A stretch of 64,000 nucleotides of DNA from Ampullaceana balthica (taxonomy: Eukaryota > Mollusca > Gastropoda > Lymnaeidae). The notes under the pieces are model-generated. The model saw nothing but the letters and a program-made list of their open reading frames with translations, was not told the DNA's origin and did not search any database. Positions 25,076 through 37,600 of this stretch are shown one piece after another. Numbering within the stretch: the first letter of the stretch is position 1; every line of letters begins with the position of its first letter. Location of the stretch: NCBI GenBank assembly GCA_944989445.1, contig CALYLW010000437.1, positions 310,001 through 374,000 of the forward strand, given 5' to 3'. Position numbers and translations under genes: made by a program.

Positions 25076-27342
25076 TTACCAAAAAAAAACCCAAATAACA
25101 ACCCTAGTTACAACCATCAATAAATCCAGATTCCAATAGATTATTTAAAAAATTTGATTGCTGTAAGGCTTGGGTAGACAGAATATGAACGCGCTCTACG
25201 ATTTACCCTTCCAGTCATGGCCGCTTATACCTCGAACAAGAACACACCACTGCCCTCAGCCTCTCTCCCCCGTCCCCATAGCCTCTCCCCCGCCCCCCCC
25301 CATAGGCCCCGTCTCGTCAGTGAAAGGCTCAGGAGCAGACAGAATATAAACATTGTCCTACCACGCAACGCCTTCACCAATAACCCTCCCCTCCCCCCCC
25401 CCAACTCAAGTCCTGCAGTAAACAAGTGTCACTGACATCAAAACCTCAACGCTAAGTACAACAGTACAGCTGCGTGATTTAGTTGATGTGAGCTGTCAAT
25501 GGAAAAGTGTAACTATACAGGATGGAAGGCATTCCCCTTGCGCCACGCTTACAAACTTGCGTGCGCGCACACACACATCAACATTCCGCATGAAACAATG
25601 ACTTTATAGTACTATAGGTTTGCATTGACTACGATTGTGGGATGTGTTATAGTTTTACACATGTTTTTTTAAAAATAATTTTGCTGTGTCTCTCTGTCTC
25701 TAGGGCACGTCTGCCTGTTTACTTGGCCTTCTTGGCTGGCCTGATTCCTGTGAATTCTATATTTGATTGTTAGGTGATGTTATATAGGGTTTTCATATGT
25801 AGTATTAAAATGTTCTCTTTAGCCAAATGGATGTCCGAATTCCGGCCTATAGGCAAAGTACGGGACGCGTTTAAAATTTAACTAGCCCACGGCTTTAATT
25901 ATATTTTAAAAAATAAATAAATAAATATAATAAAAAAATATAATAACATCTGCCTTTGTTCTGTAAATTGGTCATGAATTATCCAATTTTGTCATTTATA
26001 ATGTTGGAAAAAGACATTTATAAAGTGTTAGGGAATTGCGAAAGAAATGTCCCCCCCCAAAATATATATGGCTCTTACAACTTACAAACTAAATACAAAC
26101 ATGTATCACAACGCTTGTCTCATTTGTTTTATTTGTGTTTATTATCTCAATCTCCACCATCCTTTATATTTAGATTCACAGAATATGACCCTCCTTGCAA
26201 AATGTTTAGACACCCTAGCTCTAGCCAAATTCAGCTAGACTTTTTGAAGTGACCATTTTGTGTCATTGGGCTAAATATTATCCAAAACAGTACAAAAATG
26301 AAGTAAATAACAAAGTACACCATGGAATGTGAGTGTGTGTGTGGAAAAAAGGAGGGGGGGGCGGGGGGGATCTTTCTTTGATTATGGAAGAAACATAACT
26401 GTGTTCGATCTAATCTAGAATTTTGCTTAACAAGTAACAGTCATCTCCCCTTCTTTTTTTATCGTGCTCAAAATATTTTATTCTAATTAGCAATGACGAA
26501 TTTTACATGCTTTTATTTAACTTGCTGGCTGTTCTGTGTGTCTCTATGTATTTTACAGTCAAATATTGAAACGCCCATATAGCGCAGTGCTCATTGCTCG
26601 ATGGAGCTGAAATTTGGCAGGCCCCTCCCTTATCTTCGGTGACAATAATATATTCCAAAATGTCACTTAACTTGCACAGTCGGCTGTCAAGTTATTTTCT
26701 TTTTTGTGGTCCAATGACGACCCAAGGCTCTATAGTATATATCCTTAAATAACTATAATGTGTACTCGACAGTTGGAGGCCTCTCTGTAAACAACCCGAG
26801 TAGGTCCAACTGGTTTAGATTACAAACATTACACAGCACCTGTCTAGTAGTGAATATTGGCGATCAATATCCCAGATACATCCCTTGGATGGGCCACTCA
26901 CTATAGTTCTGTTGTGTTATCTAGTCTATCGAAAAATGTTATGAGCTCATAAAGTTATTCAAGCAAGCAAAATATTACCACGCAAACCACTATGCCACCC
27001 GCCCCACCCCACACAAGATATAAAAAATAAATTAATTAAATAATTTTTAAAAAAATAAACACACGTCGTGCATTTTGGCTTATTAAAAACTGGGAATAAC
27101 GAAGTTTGAAATAGCTCTGTCCCTAGCATGAGTAAACTTGCTGCAGACGTTACAGATACAATACAGTATCATCCTGTCCAGATTTCTCTATAGATTTTGT
27201 AGGTAGACATAATGCGTGAATCAGAACCATTATACCCCCAATCCCCTAAATCTTGTTGTTTAATTATTTGGCAGAAAAGCTGGGGTCTTATCACTTGAGG
27301 ACTATTATTGGCGGGAAAAGGGTCACTTCAAACACATCTGAG
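25076..27342. other. No gene recognised
   Basis: Includes C-rich low-complexity DNA (25230-25410), an AAATA-rich tract (25910-25945), a short AC run (25565-25580) and G-rich runs (26350-26375). One fragment (26575-26650) belongs to the interspersed family of 18.4-19.3 kb. Confidence 0.5.
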
Positions 27343-29979
27343 CAGTGGCGTCACTAGGGGGGCGAGGGGGGCGGGCCGCCCCGGGTGACACCCATCAGGG
27401 GGGTGACACCCGAGCCTAAAATTTTACTGTGTACGATTTTATGCAAGATAAAAAATGAAGACACATTTTTTCATCTAGAAAGAAATTAAGAAATACAAAG
27501 GAATAGGTTAAACGCGAAAACTTTTTATTAAAAAATATCAGTTAACTTACAATAATAAAACAGTCCCAACACACAAACAACATTAAAACAAATTAGGAAA
27601 AACAAGAAAAGAAACGTCGCAGCTGAGAGATCCTTAAAAAATGATCACCCCCATTACTTTCTTTAAAAAAAGGCTTGACATGAAAGGGGCAGTGTCTTAT
27701 GTTTTAAAAGATATAAAGTTATTTGGGCTTTGACACACCGACACCATGGACGAATCCCACCTCACGACTCCCCCCACCACAGTGGGGTGTGGGGGGGATA
27801 AGATATTTATCCCCCCCCCCACCCCCAAAAAAATAATATCAAAAGATGGGTTTTCTTTGTTGGTGTTTTTTATAGACGAAAATTATGAATTCAATGTCTT
27901 TGAGTTAATATTTTGTTATATATATATTTATTAAAGGCGTGATATGCATGTTTATATACAGGTAGTCCCCCTGTTACGACGGTCCCATCCCGACTTACGC
28001 TGTTTCGTAGTTACGAACGCTCCCCCGTTAAGAATAATTTTACGCGTTATTCCATATTTTAAAAAAAAATTTTAAAAACTTTTTTTTTCATTGGGTAAAC
28101 AATTGTTTTCTCTAGTTGAAATAAAAATGTATTGAAAAATTATGTATTATTATTATTTGAACCTACAACTTTCGTTTGCGAATTTTTCCCATGGTTGAAG
28201 TTATCAATCAAGTCAGTAAAGCTAAGAAAGCTTACAAGTAAGTTCCTTTTCAATGCTCTTTAGAAAGAGCATATTCAGTCTATGTTGTCCCATGCAAATT
28301 CTAACTCATTTTATATTCTTTTCAACTTTGAAAAGGATTGCTCTCAGTTGCAGTTTGATGTCATCATTGAGAGATAGATGAGAAGTGCGATGTGTACATT
28401 TGTAAAGAGCTGTGTGAAATTTAGCTCATTCAAAAGCAGCAAAATGTTTAGCTCTGTGCACGTGTTTTGAGTTTGGCATTTGGGTACTTCCTTTTCCTTA
28501 CCCTGAGCCTGGACAATAACTTTTTTAAAGAGTTTTGAAAATTGGACTAATTCTGAAGGTAAGCAGTCTTCGAAATCACTTGAATATTCTTCCATTATCT
28601 TGGCTGCTGCCCATCGGATGGCGAAGCTGAGCTCAGATAGGTTTGTAAGAAAGCCAAATTTCTCATGGATGTCTTTATATGAGCCTAACCGATGGGGCTC
28701 AAGAAAGTTTGCCAATTATTACCAGAAATACCTCAACCTTGAAACTTTTGTCTCAGGGAGAATACTGTTTTGGGGATGTCCCTTTATCAAAGTGACGCCC
28801 TTTTTTTAAATCTCTTTTTTGTTGTTGATAACATTGAAGATTGTTCATACTCTTTTACCACGGACTTGTCCTTTCCTTTATCCTCATAGGAATCAAATTA
28901 AGAATGCTGTCTTTTAACAAACTCAATGAGAGACTTCCATTCTAAAATTGTTTCCCGAATTTCAAGTAAAATAGCGACTTCCAGTTGTTCAAGTTCCTTT
29001 AGAAATCCTTCTGCTTCAAGTAGACAGTCACGTGGCTGATTTTCGTTTGTTGCTAATTCTTCCAATGCTGCGATATTCGCATGTTATAAGTTATTAACAG
29101 ACCTTACTGCATCATGTCAGGCTGACCCTCTTGTGTTACACAAGGCTTTGTTAACATGTATCAATTTCATGTGTTTATAAAGTACCTGTCAACGATGAGT
29201 AGATGCAACAAGCCGGGTATAAAGATTTTGCAGAAGACAAAAAATCTGACTGCATCAGGACAACCTGCTGCACTTTTCCCAACCAAATTAAGGGAATGAG
29301 CTGTGCACGGCACATAATGAGCAAGACTGCACTTCTCACGAAGAAAAGCCTGGTTTCCGTTATACTTCCAACTCATTTTTGCAGCATTGCCGTATGAATG
29401 TCCAAGGCATTTTCAGGGATTCATACAAACATTTGCCTGCATCTTTATTATACACTATAATAAGTTTGGAGTACCTTAAATTATTGATGGCCCCTGGCTT
29501 TAGCCCGTTCAGCACCTCCCTTTTAATCCGTAATAGGGCGTGGGGGTCAAGCATCGGTGACGAAGTGTAACGAGGGGGTGGGGTTAAAAAATGTAACGTC
29601 ACATTAAAAACGCGCAACTTTAAATAAAAGTTCCACTTAAATATTTGATTGTTTACCGTTTATTTAATGAAGTTTTCGATGGCTTCACGCGTGTTACGAC
29701 ATCAGAGCGCAGACTTATTCTAAATACATATTTAAATAAAAAAAACATATTTCCACCATGCTAATTTTTATTTAGAAAATATGGCTTGGGGGGGGGGTGT
29801 CAAAGCTTTGTGACGTCATATCGTGAAAAGGGATTTGGGGTATAAGTATCAAGCTGGGGGATGGTGGGTTAAAAATCGGCATCCTCGCGTGACGTTATTT
29901 ATGGACGGCCCCTTCAGTCATGAAGGGGTGACACGATGAGCTACCGCCCCGGGTGACACCAACCCTAGTGACGCCTCTG
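27343..29979 (-). mobile_element. hAT element (ZMYM1-like family), copy B
   Basis: TIRs CAGTGGCGTCACTAGGG / CCCTAGTGACGCCTCTG, perfect 8-bp target duplication CATCTGAG. Colinear with copy A (281-3443) in reverse orientation, without the 477-bp insertion and with a short TA tract. Confidence 0.92.
28190..29440 (-). pseudogene. hAT transposase pseudogene (ZMYM1-like), copy B
   Basis: Minus-strand remnants: VPCTAHSLNLVGKSAAGC (29167-29376), then SELSFAIRWAAAKIMEEYSS and LLLNELNFTQLFTNVHIAL (28344-28715). It keeps the LNLVGKSAA motif better than copy A, but frame breaks separate the blocks. Confidence 0.82.
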
Positions 29980-30296
29980 CATCTGAGCAATAGGTACACT
30001 GTCTTAAGTGATTGGTGTTTATGGCCAAGAACGAGGGAATAATTAGGTGATCACATCGGTTGAATGTCCAGCCAGGTCTGATGGGTAATTGTGTTTTTAA
30101 AAAACCAAAAAAACCTGCAACCTTTTTAATAGTATTATTTATTTTATTTTTGTACATCAAATGATTAAATTGTTTGATTCCAATGTGAAAAGGGATAATT
30201 TTGAGATTTGGGCTCTAGGAAATCTGATACATGGGCAGAGAGAGTTATACTATCTGGTCATAAAAATAGAGTTAAGGACAATGTAATATCACTGGT

Positions 30297-30585
30297 AAAG
30301 TACCAGAATTGTGTGGTCATTATATCACGTACAGTGTCAGAAGTGTGTTGTCATTATATCAATCGTACAGTACCAGAAGTGTGTGGTCATTATATCACTG
30401 GTACAGTACCAGAAGTGTGTGATCATTATATCACTGGTACAATACCAGAAGTGTGTGGTCATTATATCACTGGTAGAGTAGTACCAGAAGTGTGTGGTCA
30501 TTATATCACTGGTACACTGCCAGAAGTGTGTGTTCATTATATCAATGGTACAGTACCAGAAGTTTGCAGTCATTACCTGAATAGT
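30297..30585. repeat. 36-bp tandem array, about 8 copies
   Basis: Unit GTACCAGAAGTGTGTGGTCA plus TTATATCACTGGTACA, with one copy lengthened by GTA. Ends abruptly at 30585. Confidence 0.93.
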
Positions 30586-30644
30586 TCAATACGTGGAGTA
30601 AGTGGTCAGCCCCTTGAAGTGATCCGAGTAACACCAATTAAAGT

Positions 30645-31470
30645 TTGGTGGGCTACACTGGGTTGGTGGGCTACACTAGGCTGGATAGCTACACTAGAAT
30701 GGATAGCTACACTAGAATGGATAGCTACAATAGAATGGATAGCTACACTAGAATGGATAGCTACACTAGAATGGATAGCTACGCTAGGCTGAATAGCTAC
30801 AATAGAATGGATAGCTACGCTAGGCTGAATAGCTACATTAGGATGGTTGGCTACATTAGGATGGTTGGCTACACTAGAATGGTTGGCTAAACTAGGATGG
30901 TTGGCTACACTAGAATGGTTGGCTACACTAGAATGGTTGGCTAAACTAGGATGGTTGGCTAAACTAGGATGGTTGGCTACACTAGAATGGTTGGCTACTC
31001 TAGGATGGTTGGCTACACTAGGATGGTTGGCTACACTAGAATGGTTGGCTACACTAGGGTGGTTGGCTACACTAGAATGGTTGGCTAAACTAGGATGGTT
31101 GGCTACACTAGAATGGTTGGCTACACTAGGATGGTTGGCTACACTAGGATGGTTGGCTACACTAGAATGGTTGGCTACACTAGGATGGTTGGCTACGATA
31201 GGATGGTTGGCTACACTAGAATGGTTGGCTACACTAGGATGGTTGGCTACACTAGAATGGATGGCTACACTAAATGGTTGGCTACACTAGGATGGTTGGC
31301 TACACTAGAATGGTTGGCTACACTAGAATGGATGGCTACACTAAATGGTTGGCTACACTAGGATGGTTGGCTACACTAGGCTGGATAACTAAACTAGGGT
31401 GGTTGGCTATACTAGGCTGAATAGCTACACTAGGCTGAATAGATACACTAGGCTGGTTGGCTACACTTAT
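30645..31470. repeat. 18-bp tandem array, about 45 copies
   Basis: Unit GGTTGGCTACACTAGGAT with alternation of AGGATGG and AGAATGG. The left part (30680-30830) uses GGATAGCTACACTAGAAT, a distinct sub-family. Open frames (TLGWLA, TRMVGY) are artefacts of the unit length. Confidence 0.95.
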
Positions 31471-32983
31471 GTGTTTGGCAAGATTAATATGTTACATTGG
31501 CTAGACTTCTTTGGTTACATTAAAAATTCAAACTCAAACTGAGAATTTCCATGTTCAGCATAAGTTGTTTATTCCCATCTTACTTTAGATATGTACATCA
31601 CATTTATTATAAAATGTTAACAAACATTGAAATTATAAACATTTGGGAACATTTTAGAGAACATTTCAATTTTATTTAAATTTAGTAGTCAGATTTGGAC
31701 ATTATTTTTTCAAACAATTGAATTTAATAAAAATTTTAAAAGATAAATCCTCTTTAAAAATAGATCTGTCTTTTTTTTCAAATTTGGGTAAAAGTTTAAA
31801 CACTAAAAAGTATAAGTAATTCAGCAGTGGTGTGTCCAAAGGATTTGAATCGAATGTGTACAAGACTTTGAAAGAAGAAAATTGAAAACAGTTTAATTTA
31901 ACAAAAATACTTCGTTATCCTGCTTTTTATTTAAGTAATTTAATCAACATGTGATTAACAGATCAAGTATTACTTAATGTATTTTTTTAAAATTCTGCTA
32001 GACTTTCCCTATGAATTTACCATGGATTTCTGAGCAGATTCAGAAAGTAACTCGTCATTTTTATGACAACACTGGAATGGATGTTTTGAGGACAATGATA
32101 AAATGAGAAACTAAGTTAGATGGAAATATGTCAAAAACAACTTCTCAAAAACATAGCGGATTGTGTTTGAGTGATGAGAATGAACAAAATAAAAATAGCT
32201 GTGGTGTAAGGTTTATTATGAAAGCCCAGGTTAAAAGCATTATACAAATCTAAGCCATTGGTCCTGCCAGGTGGAAACTATTATGAATCACCTGTGAGGC
32301 ATTAGGTCATATTTTAACATTTATTATGGATCAAATAAGAAAACACAGTTCATTGGTAATAGTTGTGTACAATTGATAGCAGTCCCCCTCATTTGATAGC
32401 AGCCCCCCTCGTTTCAGAGCAGCCCCCCTCATTTCAGAGCAAATGAACACACAACATGACATGACACAGATACCATTAAATAATGTACTACACAGGACAA
32501 TGTGTTGCACCTATCAATTAATGTACTACACATTTCAAAATATTAATTTTCAGACTAATTCAGGAGTAGGCAACTTATGTCACAGTGCTAAAGTGGACTT
32601 AGAGAATGATTTTGCATTTGATAAGCAAAATAATCACAATATTATGAAAGGTTGCAGAGTTCTAGCTTCTAGTCAATTGGACAGATTCATCTAGGAGTGC
32701 ATGGTCTATTGAACAGATCCATCTAGGAGTGCATGGTCCATTGAACAGATGCATCTATCAGACCATGGTCTGAACAGATCCATTTAGCAGTGCATGGTCT
32801 ATTGAACAGATCCTTCTTGCAGTATATAGTCAAATCAACACAATATCTCTTGCACAGGTGCTTAAAGTAAAACATATTTTATCAAATAGATCTCTTCAGC
32901 TGGTCTATAGCATGGTCTATTGGATAGAGGTCATGTTTCTGTACACAGTTTGTCCTTGTATGACATCATTTGAACATGCCCAG
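31471..32983. other. No gene recognised; short local repeats
   Basis: Contains three copies of AGCAGCCCCCCTC (32380-32435) and four diverged copies of a block around GAACAGATCCATCTAGGAGT (32685-32815). No coding signal. Confidence 0.5.
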
Positions 32984-33383
32984 CAGCTGCGCCACTAGGG
33001 GGTGGGAAGGTTGCAGACCGCACCAGTTGACACCATCACAAGGGGTGACACCAAAATGTAAAATTCTGTAAGTTCCCTTTATTTGGCACTGGGAGGCTCG
33101 AAGAAGGTCTACTACGGGGTAAGTCGTGAGGGTGTGACACCATGAGCTACCCCACTGTGTGACACCATGTGCTACCCCACTGTGTGACACCATGTGCTAC
33201 CCCACTGTGTGACACCAAGAGCTACCCCACTGTGTGACACCATGAGCTACCCCACTGTGTGACACCAAGAGCTACCCCACTGTGTGACACCATGAGCTAC
33301 CCCACTGTGTGACACCAAGAGCTACCCCAGTGTGACACCATGAGCTACCCCACTGTGTGACACCAACCCTAGTGACGCTTCTG
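32984..33383. mobile_element. Short hAT derivative with internal 25-bp array
   Basis: Ends CAGCTGCGCCACTAGGG and CCCTAGTGACGCTTCTG resemble the CAGTGGCGTCACTAGGG termini of copies A and B; flanks ATGCCCAG / ATGCCTGG are a degenerate 8-bp target duplication. The interior is largely a tandem array. Confidence 0.75.
33130..33365. repeat. 25-bp array inside a hAT derivative, about 9 copies
   Basis: Unit GTGTGACACCATGAGCTACC plus CCACT. The unit is the subterminal sequence of the host hAT family (GTGTCACC and AGCTCATGGTG occur once near 300-340). Confidence 0.93.
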
Positions 33384-33391
33384 ATGCCTGG

Positions 33392-34493
33392 CAACGCCTG
33401 TCCACTCTTCCTGCCTGGTGGGATTAATGATTGAGAACACTTGGCTTGGGATTATTGGCTGAGGAACACTTGAATTGCATGTGCTGGAAATTATACTTTG
33501 GCTACAACAATTATGACATACAAGGGTATTAAATCTGGCAACAAATACACTTGACATTTAACTATGGCAACCTGTGAGATCTGGCATTTACATTTCAAAT
33601 ATGACAAATAACATACAATTTCAACATATGAATGAAAGCTGGCATAGAGGATATATAAAACGTGGCGTATACGAACTGGGAAATCTGGGAAAGAAAAAAA
33701 AACAACAAAACAACAACCCGTCCCTAAATTTACATATTAAAATATTATTTCTTATACATGTATTTAAAAATGAGAACATTTATTTCCAACAAGTTGATTG
33801 CAAAGGAAACTTATAAATAGAATATTTCTCTTTTTGAAGGGTTATAGTTTCAATGCAAGTATCTCTGTTAGAGACGTTCAATATTTGTATGTCACTAGAG
33901 ATGTACGAGCTTGACGTACTGAGAGGTATGTACAAGAGGAAGATTTTCAAACGTCTATGGAACTTATGGTGATGAGATTATGAAATAATTGCAACTAAAT
34001 AGCAATAGTGTCACAACCCATTTCACTGTTTTGCTTTCTCTTAGACCAGCAATTTTCTGCTAGATTCCATAATAAAATAACTATCATAACTATAAAGTAA
34101 TTATAGTAACTGTAATGCCACTGTCATTATAGAACAGATCATCACTGTCATGTAACTAGAACTATAACATACAAACAATGTCACTTTAAAAGATATATCT
34201 TAATTGTCATATCGTAACCACATATCCATGTAATGTCATTTTAACAATCGTAATACTGTCATGCTGCTGTAACATATCACTTTCATATCAGTCTTACAAC
34301 ATGTCACAATCTTACCAAAATGACACAACATCACAATTATATCAATATAACTATAACATTATCATGAGTATCTTCATTGTCACATCAGGTTACCACCATG
34401 ACACCGTGACTGTCATGATAAGACGTCATACACCAGCAGATCATCATCATCCCTGTCATATCATCATGAGAAGATGTCATCAATGTCATGCCT
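33392..34493. other. 3' flank of CI-MPR, including its probable 3' UTR
   Basis: From the stop codon down, the sequence has many CAT/GTCAT runs (TCATCATGA-type, 34270-34490) and is AT-rich. No further exon was found on either strand. Confidence 0.5.
33779..33784 (-). promoter_or_regulatory. Candidate poly(A) signal of CI-MPR
   Basis: AATAAA on the minus strand about 710 bp downstream of the receptor stop codon, the first perfect hexamer noticed. Placement of the 3' end is inferred. Confidence 0.4.
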
Positions 34494-34634
34494 CTACAAC
34501 AACATGTCATCATCGCTGTCATCATGGAATGTGCTGACCCTGGGTGGGAGCTGGCTGTTGTTTATCTCGGACTCCTCCTCAGGCTCATTGAAAGGGTTGA
34601 AAGGATCGTCTTCAATACCGTCTGACTGGGACAA
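34494..34634 (-). CDS. IGF2R: CI-MPR window exon 23: C-terminal tail and stop
   Basis: Terminal coding exon, 46 codons plus TAG. It encodes an acidic stretch with DPF and NPF tripeptides, then HDDSDDDMLL at the C terminus: an acidic cluster with a casein-kinase-2-type Ser next to a DXXLL signal, very like the end of mammalian CI-MPR, which binds GGA adaptors. The acceptor (branch-like AGTAACTAAC, then TTACCTCTTGTTCCTCAG) and the first exon bases are reiterated four times in a 63-bp, in-frame array. Confidence 0.9.
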   Translation of the reverse strand: MSQSDGIEDDPFNPFNEPEEESEINNSQLPPRVSTFHDDSDDDMLL

Positions 34635-37600
34635 CTGAGGAACAAGAGGTAAGTTAGTTACTGAATTATTACTGTCAATACCGTCTGACTGGGACAACTG
34701 AGGAACAAGAGGTAAGTTAGTTACTGAATTATTACTGTCAATACCGTCTGACTGGGACAACTGAGGAACAAGAGGTAAGTTAGTTACTGAATTATTACTG
34801 TCAATACCGTCTGACTGGGACAACTGAGGCACAAGAGGTAAGTTAGTTACTGAACTATTACTGTAACAGGCTTGGTGTGTCAATATACTACAGACAAGAA
34901 ATCAGTTGACAATTAGTCTAACAGGCTTGGTGTGTCAATATAATACGGACAAGAAATCAGTTGACAATTAGTCTAACAGGCTTGGTGTGTCAATATACTA
35001 CAGACATGAACTCAGTTGACAATTAGTCTAACCGGCTTGGTGTCAATATACTACAGACAAGAAATCAGTTGACAATTAGTCTAACAGGCTTGGTGTGTCA
35101 ATATACTACAGACAAGAACTCAGTTGACAATTAGTCTAACAGGCTCGGTGTCAATGAAGTATAAATATCAAATTAGCAGATCATTAGACTGACACACCTG
35201 ATATTTTTCCTCACATTACTCACCCGTGAATACACAATGGGACCATCTGGAGATTTCCTACACAAGAAGATCCTCTTTAGCTTATAGCCTATCAGGGCTC
35301 TGTGGAAAAACAGTCTTGGGTCAATTATCTGATCAACAGCATTTCATAAAAACATTCTTCCGATGGCAGCAAAACATTTTTGTGTGTTTTAATTGAAGAT
35401 TTGAATGAATGGAAAGAAATCTTTGAAACAATAAAATATTTATACATATAATATAATCTTTCCAACATTTCCATGGGCATAGAGACCAAAGCAATGGGTG
35501 ACTACATACCTTCTCTCTGGTTTATAAGGTATCAGAACTGAGATGCAGACCAAAGCAATGGGTGACTACATACCTTCTCTCTGGTTTATAAGGTATCAGA
35601 ACTGAGATGCAGACCAAAGCAATGGGTGACTACATACCTTCTCTCTGGTTTATAAGGTATCAGAACTGAGATGCAGACCAAAGCAATGGGTGACTACATA
35701 CCTTCTCTCTGGTTTATAAAGTATCATAACTGAGATGCAGACCAAAGCAATGGGTGACTACATACCTTCTCTCTGGTTTATAAAGTATCATAACTGAGAT
35801 GCAGACCAAAGCAATGGGTGACTACATACCTTCTCTCTGGTTTATAAAGTATCATAACTGAGATGCAGACCAAAGCAATGGGTGACTACATACCTTCTCT
35901 CTGGTTTATAAAGTATCATAACTGAGATGCAGACCAAAGCAATGGGTGACTACATACCTTCTCTCTGGTTTATAAAGTATCATAACTGAGATTCAGACCA
36001 AAGCAATGGGTGACTACATACCTTCTCTCTGGTTTATAAAGTATCATAACTGAGATTCAGACCAAAGCAATGGGTGACTACATACCTTCTCTCTGGTTTA
36101 TAAGGTATCAGAACTGAGATTCAGACCAAAGCAATGGGTGACTACATACCTTCTCTCTGGTTTATAAGGTATCAGAACTGAGATGCAGACCAAAGCAATG
36201 GGTGACTACATACCTTCTCTCTGGTTTATAAAGTATCATAACTGAGATGCAGACCAAAGCAATGGGTGACTACATACCTTCTCTCTGGTTTATAAGGTAT
36301 CAGAACTGAGATTCAGACCAAAGCAATGGGTGACTACATACCTTCTCTCTGGTTTATAAGGTATCAGAACTGAGATGCAGACCAAAGCAATGGGTGACTA
36401 CATACCTTCTCTCTGGTTTATAAGGTATCAGAACTGAGATGCAGACCAAAGCAATGGGTGACTACATACCTTCTCTCTGGTTTATAAAGTATCATAACTG
36501 AGATGCAGACCAAAGCAATGAAGATGAAGATGGAAATTCCAAGCACAACTTTCTTGCCATCCTTGTCATTGGATGGACTGGGTCCACCTGAACTAGAGTC
36601 AAGCACTGGCACTTGGATTGACCTGAATTTTAAATTGAATTGGAAATTTATATTATTATTAAAAAATAAAAAAAATTAGCACAAGTCTGTTATAATAATA
36701 CAAGTCAATTCTAATATGACGATATATTATAAATTATAACAACACTAGTAGATGCAATAAAATCACATGCTATTTTATTGCGTATAAATTTTTTGGTTTG
36801 TTTTAAAAGTCAAAATGATATCAAATTGCTGAATAGTTACTCTTCCCTTCAGTCAACAAACTATTATGTCATCTAAAAGGTAGATAAGCCCATGTTGTTT
36901 GATTACTTGAAATGGAAATTAAACAAATTGATCCCCCATAAAAACTAGTAGTGTACATCAAATTATACAACAAAGTAAAAAGTGTGAGCCAGCTATGGTG
37001 GAGCCAATCTTGTAAAGTTGCAATAGTTCTATGGTAAGCACCAGTTAATGTGATCATTTACAATATGATAAAGAATCAAAGGTCATTTCATTTATCCTAT
37101 GTCCAACATCACTTCATGTATGTGTCTTGAACCAAATTTTACTAGTAGGGCTTACTGAGTACCAACCATATTACTGAGCTCCGTGTGTAGTACTTAAGTT
37201 TTATACAGATAACCTAATTAGAATTCATAGGCTACGTTCAACAAATAGTCTTGAAACATTTAAGACGTGTAGTTTATGAGATGATTACACAGCATTGACA
37301 ATATAGGACCTTAAAACAATGGACAATCCTTGTTTAATGATTATTAAAGATTTCATGATTTTGACATACATCTGTTGCTTATTGCTTACATGTGAAAGAA
37401 AGGCCAGGTTTAATTTAAGGAAACTTACGGAATCCCTTTGAGGCAGACAACATTAGTGTCCCAGTTAAATATGTATCCACAATCAGATGTGTTATAAACA
37501 AAGCTAGGTTCAGTCTGTAAGGAAAAGATCATGTCAAAATTCCAAATATTGAAACTTTAAAAAGATTCAAATTCTTGTATTTGAGACAAACAATATGCAA

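Noticed and set aside
25217..25435. Pro/Ser-rich ORFs on both strands
   Set aside because: Product of C-rich low-complexity sequence; open on both strands.
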